NCBI GenBank assembly: GCA_019914945.1
Contig: CM034099.1
Span: forward strand, 2,046,001-2,110,000
Direction: 5' to 3'
Origin: Typha latifolia
Taxonomy: Eukaryota > Streptophyta > Magnoliopsida > Poales > Typhaceae
Length of the DNA stretch: 64,000 bases
Shown here: positions 58,906 through 64,000 of the stretch, one piece after another
Numbering within the stretch: position 1 is the stretch's first letter
How the letters are laid out: the number at the start of each line of letters is the position of its first letter
The notes under the pieces: model-generated
Told to the model about the DNA's origin: nothing
What the model saw: the letters and a program-made list of their open reading frames with translations, nothing else
Databases searched by the model: none
Translations under genes and position numbers: made by a program

Positions 58906-60208
58906 GGTAAGAAGAACAAGACAAAGAAAGAGATTGAGTACCAGAATGTTTGTAAGCTCTTCAGTCTGATCTTTTTCTTAGAAACAGACAGTTGATCTCA
59001 TGCCAAAGAGTAATATTGATGAGGTAAAAGGTGGTGAAGTGCAATATGAGTTGTTATATGAGTTAAGTGCAATATGAGTAAAAGTCCAAACATCATGTCT
59101 ATAGCTTGTTATATATATGCAGCAAGATGGATGCTCATCAGAACCAATGGTATGCTACTCAGAGTGCTCTTTGAGTATTCCTTATGAGCAGGAGGTAGGC
59201 CTGCATCACCACCATCACTGAATGTGGTATAATTGGAAATCAATTCAGAAACCATACTTCAGAAGAACAAATTTAGACCATATTAATCACTTAAAAGAGT
59301 ACAGAGCAGAAGAGTACATTGAAAGCATGTCTTGAAATTGGTTAATCAACTTGTGCTTTCACCATTTCATTTGGAACTGTTACCTGCATAGCCAAATATA
59401 CATGATTAAACTAGGACAATGGTCTCATTTACAGATATCATACTAATTGTACAAATGTATAGTTATTAGAATTGGACTAGGCTGAGTGGTTGGATAGGTG
59501 AACCATACAATCTAGTCAGGTATTTGCGAACTGACTAGATTGCTTACTCTTTTTTTTTTCAAAGTTACTTGGTTATCCTTAAATTCAACTATTCTATTAT
59601 TTACCTTAAGGGTAATTTAGTCCTAAAATAAAATAATTATATTTTTAAAATTAGAAACATAATTAAGATAAGACTTTGTACCAAGTCATTTGATTTAATA
59701 CACTTAAAACCTAAATATTAGTTAAAATGGCTAAAAAATAAAAGAAATACAATAGTATTGCTTTTATAGATATATCTGTTTAGTTTTAGCATTACAAATA
59801 TATTATTTAACTATTTAAATAATCTAAAATTAACTAGAGTCCGTCTGGGTGACCCGACTTCTACCCGGATCAACATCAGGTCCAGTTTGCTAACTACGAC
59901 CGAATGTAAGAAGTTATATTAATAAGCAGATGGCGTCGATGTGCTTAAATGCAACTTAGTCATATCTTCCCTTCCAGAATCACATAACTTAACCAGAATC
60001 CTACACCACTTCTGAATTCAATTCTATATCTGATCCTTTTGATTTTGGTAATTATCCCCTCATTTAGATTCCTCTCAATTGCATATGTAAAAACCCTTTA
60101 TATTAAAGATTAAAAAAAAAAGTTAAATCTACTCTATATTCTGCAACTGAAACAGATAGAAATCACCTGGTGCCATCTCTTTTTGGGTTAATTACAAAGT
60201 ATATCTGA
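58906..60208. other. Convergent spacer between the malectin-LRR and B3 genes
   Basis: 1.3 kb, A/T-rich. The first part is probably the 3' UTR of the LRR gene (a GGTAAG donor-like site directly follows its stop). A perfect 12-bp hairpin is at 59508-59542. I see no coding frame and no kinase remnant. Confidence 0.55.
59508..59542. repeat. Perfect 12-bp inverted repeat with 11-nt loop
   Basis: Arms caatctagtcag (59508-59519) and ctgactagattg (59531-59542) are exact reverse complements. It may be the end of a decayed small DNA element. Confidence 0.8.
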
Positions 60209-61342
60209 TCAAGTAGAACCACAGCCAGTTGCTCTAACTATATATACCTGAAAGTTAAATAACAACTTAGTAATCAATGTATCACTAAGCAGCATTTCTT
60301 CGTAAGAGAAACAAATTGTTACCTTAAACATTGTGGGCTTGATCAACTGGAAAACTAATGCATCTCCATCAATTAATTCATGAAATATGGCAAAGCCTTG
60401 CCATCCACCACTTAATCCTGTCTTATATGCAAGATAGTTAGTTTCAAACTCATCCCCTTTTTCATCCACTAGAGTAATGGTTGCATCGTGTTTTGGTAGG
60501 TAGCTGTTGCAAAATTGCTTAGGAAGGCCCTATTCACAAGATTGATACAAAAATAATACAATCAAAAACATATCACATCCTAACTGATTCAGCGTAGAAT
60601 ATGACATTGTTAACCACCTCATTGTCATATACTCACCAGCCAAAAACCTCGTATAACGTGTGAATGCATCATTGATTTTACAAAGCTACGAAATTTTGGA
60701 TCAAGCTGTGACTCGATTTCTTCTGCTTTCTTTTGAGCAGACAACCGATCTTCAAAGGAAACAGATGCTCTATCTGACATATAAAGATGTCTAAATGTTC
60801 TCCTAAGAACCCTACCGATGATAAGAGAAAACACATTAATATTAATATTACGCCAAAAAAAAAATGGCCATTTAAGAGCTAGAATAAGGCATTTTTACGA
60901 ACCTCGTATGTTTCTCCATGACATCCGAAGCTACCTGCCCAAGTATTGGATTACAAAATCTCGTAGGACAACATTAGAAACTAGAAAAATAATGATAAAG
61001 CTAGCTTACTTCATGGTAGTTGGTCTCCGGCAGTTGAGCGAGGCGACGCGACCTCCTCGGAGGCGAATGAATCCCTTCTGGGGAAATCCTCCGCTTCCTC
61101 TGCTTAGCCTGCTCCATCACAGGGGAAGAAGAAGTTAAAACCAAGAAGGCCCAACAAGCCATTGATGAAGGAAAAGGGTCTTGGGATGACGGGTCGCCAT
61201 GCACCTCCGAGGTCTTGGGGGATGCTTCCTTTTGAACAACAATGGAGAGATGATGGAGATTTAGCTCCTCCAGCTTCTTCTTGTTCTCCTCTAGCTTCCT
61301 CTGTCGCACCTCCTCGTAGGTTATGGATTGCTTCTTCGCCAT
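60209..61342 (-). CDS. B3 domain-containing DNA-binding protein
   Basis: Plant-specific nuclear transcription factor of the B3 superfamily (At3g19184/At5g42700-like subgroup). Six exons on the minus strand: 61205-61342, 61010-61108, 60903-60934, 60637-60811, 60323-60529, 60209-60247; 229 residues, all phases consistent. The N-terminus TYEEVRQRKLEENKKKLEEL is the subgroup signature, followed by basic RRSRRLAQLPETNYHE. The single B3 domain spans about 130-224: FRSFVKSMMHSHVIRGFWLG, LPKQFCNSYLPKHDATITLV, ETNYLAYKTGLSGGWQGFAI, HELIDGDALVFQLIKPTMFK and VYIVRA. Exon 1 can be read on through its intron in the same frame, but the conserved subgroup order supports splicing out 61109-61204. The gene lies head-to-head, 309 bp from the FLDH-like gene. 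Its target genes are unknown. Confidence 0.9.
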
Positions 61343-61651
61343 CTCTTTGGGATAGAGTAAAGAAGAGAAAGGGCAAAGGTCTCTTCTTGACTCCCTGGGC
61401 TGAGTCGACCGTTGTTAAAACCCCGGATTTTTTAAACCCCTGCGCTAAAGGGTAAAAATGGAAATAGAGAGAGAAAAAAAGGGGGACGCTACGACGAACC
61501 GATAAGGATCAAAACTTAGTTTATTTCAATGCGACCAAAGTACGCCAATTGTTTCGAGTTTGTTAAACCAACGAATCATCTCGTCTCTTTCCACGGAGAT
61601 GTGAATTAGAAAGAGAAATTTAGAGAGAGAGGGGAGCAGGAGGGGTGAGCG
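61343..61651. promoter_or_regulatory. Short bidirectional promoter region
   Basis: 309 bp separate the divergent ATGs of the B3 gene (-) and the FLDH-like gene (+), so both leaders and core promoters must share it. A GAGA-rich leader sits just before 61652. No clear TATA box is seen on either strand. Confidence 0.55.
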
Positions 61652-64000
61652 ATGAAGGTGTTAGTGACGGGTGCGACGGGGTTCCTCGGAGGCCGCCTCT
61701 GCACCGCCTTGCTGTCGGACGGCCACGAAGTCCGCGCCTTAGTGCGGCGGAGCAGCGATCTCAGCAACCTCCCTTTAGATTCGTCTCCGAATCCCGTTGA
61801 GATCGCCTACGGCGACGTCACCGACCTGTCATCTCTCCTCCTCGCGTGCGATGGCTGTGAGATGCTCTTCCACGCCGCAGCCGCCGTCGAGCCCTGGCTC
61901 CCCGATCCCTCCCGCTTCTTTGCCGTGAGCAAATCAATTTCAATTTTTACCCCTTTTCTTCTTATCTTGGGTCAAATTTTGCTTGCCCTTCTGCTCATCC
62001 ATGTGCCCTCGCTATACATCTGGATTATATGTCATGACATCTAAAAGTTGGTAATCAAATTAGTACTTTTTTATGCTGTAGGAACTAAATTACTTTTCGG
62101 CGAGCCCTGGCTCCCCGATCCCTCCCGCTTCTTTGCCGTGAGCAAATCAATTTCAATTTCCACCATTTTTCTTCTTATCCTGGGTCGAATTTTGCTTGCC
62201 CTTCTGCTCATCCATTTGCCCTCGCTATACATCTGGATTATATTTCATAACATCTAAAAGTTGGTAATCAAATTAGTGTTTTTTTTTTAATGTTGTAGGA
62301 ACTAAATTACTTTTCGACATTACCATTTCATTGATATTCACATCTTAGTCATCATGGGATTAAGAAACTAGATCTAAAAATACTTACTTTTGTGATGGAT
62401 TTGTGGCTTTGTACATAGTTAAGTACTTTAATGTGCTACCTTCTTTGACTTGATCTTCTAATCGATGCAAAAAAAATATTCTTCCATATATCGTAGGTCA
62501 ATGTAGGAGGGCTAGAAAATGTGTTGCGAGCTGTCGAAGAGACAAAAACAATACAGAAGATGATATATACATCATCTTTTTTTGCTATTGGCCCGACAGA
62601 TGGGTACATTGCAGATGAGAATCAGGTAACCAATGTTATTAAATTGGATGGAATATTAAAGATATCCATATTATCTCATGCTCCATTTACATCCTTTACG
62701 TGATGCTTTCAGTTATGCGTCCATAACCATACTGCTAGAAGCAACATTATTGCTGATACACTTGTCGGCGGTAACTATGTAAACTTTAGATGTTAAGTGT
62801 GATATCCTTATGTACTGCTAGTGTGAAGATGGAATTTTCTCCTGCAAGCACTATGAAGAAGCAAAACTAGCTTCAAATGCTTCCTTTCTTTTTTTCTTTA
62901 AAGTCATTAAAACGATAATGGACTACAAACATAGCAGAACCATTTATTTGATCTATGACATTACAAATACTAAAATGATTACCATTCTTAGTGTTTTATG
63001 TCTGCAACATTTTCTTCGTAATAGTTTGGCGTTTGAGTATTTTGCACTGGCCAATTAATTTAATAGATCAATTTTAGCCATTTAAGAGTTTTTATGTAGT
63101 GAATTATTCTTCCCATTATGTTTTAATATGCCCAAAAATTCCTTTCATTTCTTCTTGTTCAATTCAGATTGGATTCAAATTGGAAAATTGTTTTTTAATG
63201 ATTCAAAACTACAGATGCATCAGGGAAAGGTATTTTGCACAGAATATGAGAAGTCAAAGGTTCTTGCAGATAAGATTGCATTGCAGGCCGCAACAAATGG
63301 AGTGCCAATTGTTCTTGTCTATCCTGGAGTCATCTATGGCCCAGGAAAATTAACGGCTGGAAATGTTCTGGCTCGCATAGTAAGACCTATTTTATCTTTT
63401 AGAAACTCTAGATATGCTCAAAAGTTCTTTATGCCTCAAGCATGAGCCTTTCATTTCTGAGGAATTATTGAGATTTAACATGTTTTTCTTTGATTAGGTG
63501 AATGATAATAGTAGAATCATTATCTTTGTGTGCAGTTTTTCTCTAGCGAATTGCTAAAATTTGGATCTCCTCATCAAGTTAATGTGCTATATCATCTACT
63601 TTCATTTGTATTGCCAATGCCTACATAGTAGATCTGGTTGCTCCAATTGATGTGAAAATATAATCGTTTCGTTAGTCTTTTGTGTCTCAAACTTACACGA
63701 TCAATTTTCCATATCTCAAACTGATGAACGTGCCATTACTTATGTGATCAAAGCTTTGTATAATAGAATGGTATTCTCATAAACAGTATATACCAGGGGA
63801 GAAACTATTTGGAGACGCTTCATTAAGAGAAACACTACTCAGATGAATCTGATCTTTTGCTATTGTTTTGCTATTTAAAACTCAACATTAACATAGTAGT
63901 AGCCTCATATTCGACTTCTTTCATTATTGTAGTTAATTGAACGTTTCAATGGGCGGTTACCTGGCCACATAGGAGATGGGAATGACAGAACATCATTTAG
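61652..64000 (+). CDS. FLDH: FLDH-like NAD(P)-dependent dehydrogenase/reductase (3' end beyond the window)
   Basis: Extended short-chain dehydrogenase of the dihydroflavonol reductase-like group, closest from memory to Arabidopsis farnesol dehydrogenase (NAD-dependent oxidation of farnesol to farnesal). Visible exons: 61652-61924, 62497-62625, 63215-63379 and 63933 to the window edge; about 211 residues. The N-terminus MKVLVTGATGFLGGRL holds the TGxxGxxG dinucleotide-binding motif. FHAAAAVEPWLPDPSRF is typical of the subgroup. IYTSSFFAIG supplies the catalytic Ser region, and TEYEKSK the YxxxK active-site pair. VLVYPGVIYGPGKLT and ERFNGRLPGHIGDGNDR follow. The exon 1 end and the start of intron 1 are tandemly duplicated (61888-62100 and 62101 onwards), leaving a second copy of the splice donor. 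Substrate is inferred. Confidence 0.86.
61888..62320 (+). repeat. 213-bp tandem duplication across the exon 1 donor of the FLDH-like gene
   Basis: The unit 61888-62100 starts inside exon 1 (cgagccctggctccccgatc) and runs into intron 1; it is repeated from 62101 with about ten small changes. The second copy keeps the exon tail and the donor GCC|GTGAGC (donor at 62138). The end of the first unit supplies a TAG acceptor (62079-62081) after a T-rich tract. Confidence 0.92.

Noticed and set aside
61109..61204. In-frame read-through of B3 intron 1 (FPSSMACWAFLVLTSSSP)
   Set aside because: It interrupts the conserved N-terminal arrangement of the subgroup and is bounded by usable GT and AG sites. 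An isoform retaining it cannot be excluded, but it is not the main model.
1..64000. CRISPR arrays, bacterial operons, ribosomal RNA or viral genes
   Set aside because: None of their signatures is present; the window is a plant nuclear region with spliced genes.

Overview
This is a stretch of nuclear genomic DNA from a flowering plant. The genes have many short exons with GT-AG introns (one GC-AG), A/T-rich intergenic DNA, dinucleotide microsatellites, and plant-only families: a COR27/28-like clock output protein, RCCR, WEB1, a GUX-type xylan glucuronosyltransferase, a PLS-class PPR protein, and plant core alpha-1,3-fucosyltransferase. The very GC-rich GUX-like coding exons beside A/T-rich surroundings suggest a monocot, probably not a grass. 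That assignment is inference from base composition and family resemblance.

Layout. 1-3000 (-): CLASRP/SWAP-type splicing regulator, cut at its 3' end by the window edge. 3062-4226: shared upstream region with evening elements and G-boxes. 4227-7815 (+): COR27/COR28-like gene. 9345-14252 (+): core alpha-1,3-fucosyltransferase (FUT11 type). 15832-17220 and 19127-21752 (+): two tandem copies of red chlorophyll catabolite reductase. 22190-25267 (+): intronless PPR gene. 26752-36626 (-): very large PRRC2/BAT2-like protein of 7 coding exons. 40370-45613 (+): WEB1-like coiled-coil protein with a probable 2-kb leader intron. 46273-48440 (+): small protein built only from the second RecA-like domain of an eIF4A-type helicase, with its catalytic motifs lost. 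52412-54853 (+): GUX-type GT8 glycosyltransferase with an apparent 1-nt frameshift. 56414-58905 (+): secreted malectin-like/LRR protein without transmembrane segment or kinase. 60209-61342 (-): B3-domain protein. 61652-64000 (+): FLDH-like NAD(P)-dependent dehydrogenase/reductase, cut by the right edge and divergently paired with the B3 gene.

The genes do not form one pathway; this is ordinary gene-rich euchromatin with unrelated housekeeping, light/clock, cell-wall and catabolic genes. Exon models were built by hand from reading-frame continuity, splice consensus and remembered family sequence; no alignment or transcript data were available. The most unusual points are: the RCCR tandem pair with patchy divergence (possible gene conversion) and a duplicated block in the intron of copy 2; a 213-bp tandem duplication over the exon 1 donor of the FLDH-like gene that creates a potential poison exon; the frameshift in the GUX-like gene; the GC-AG intron in the PRRC2-like gene; the stand-alone degenerate RecA2 protein; and the evening-element/G-box cluster upstream of the COR27/28-like gene. 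I found no clearly novel multi-gene system.
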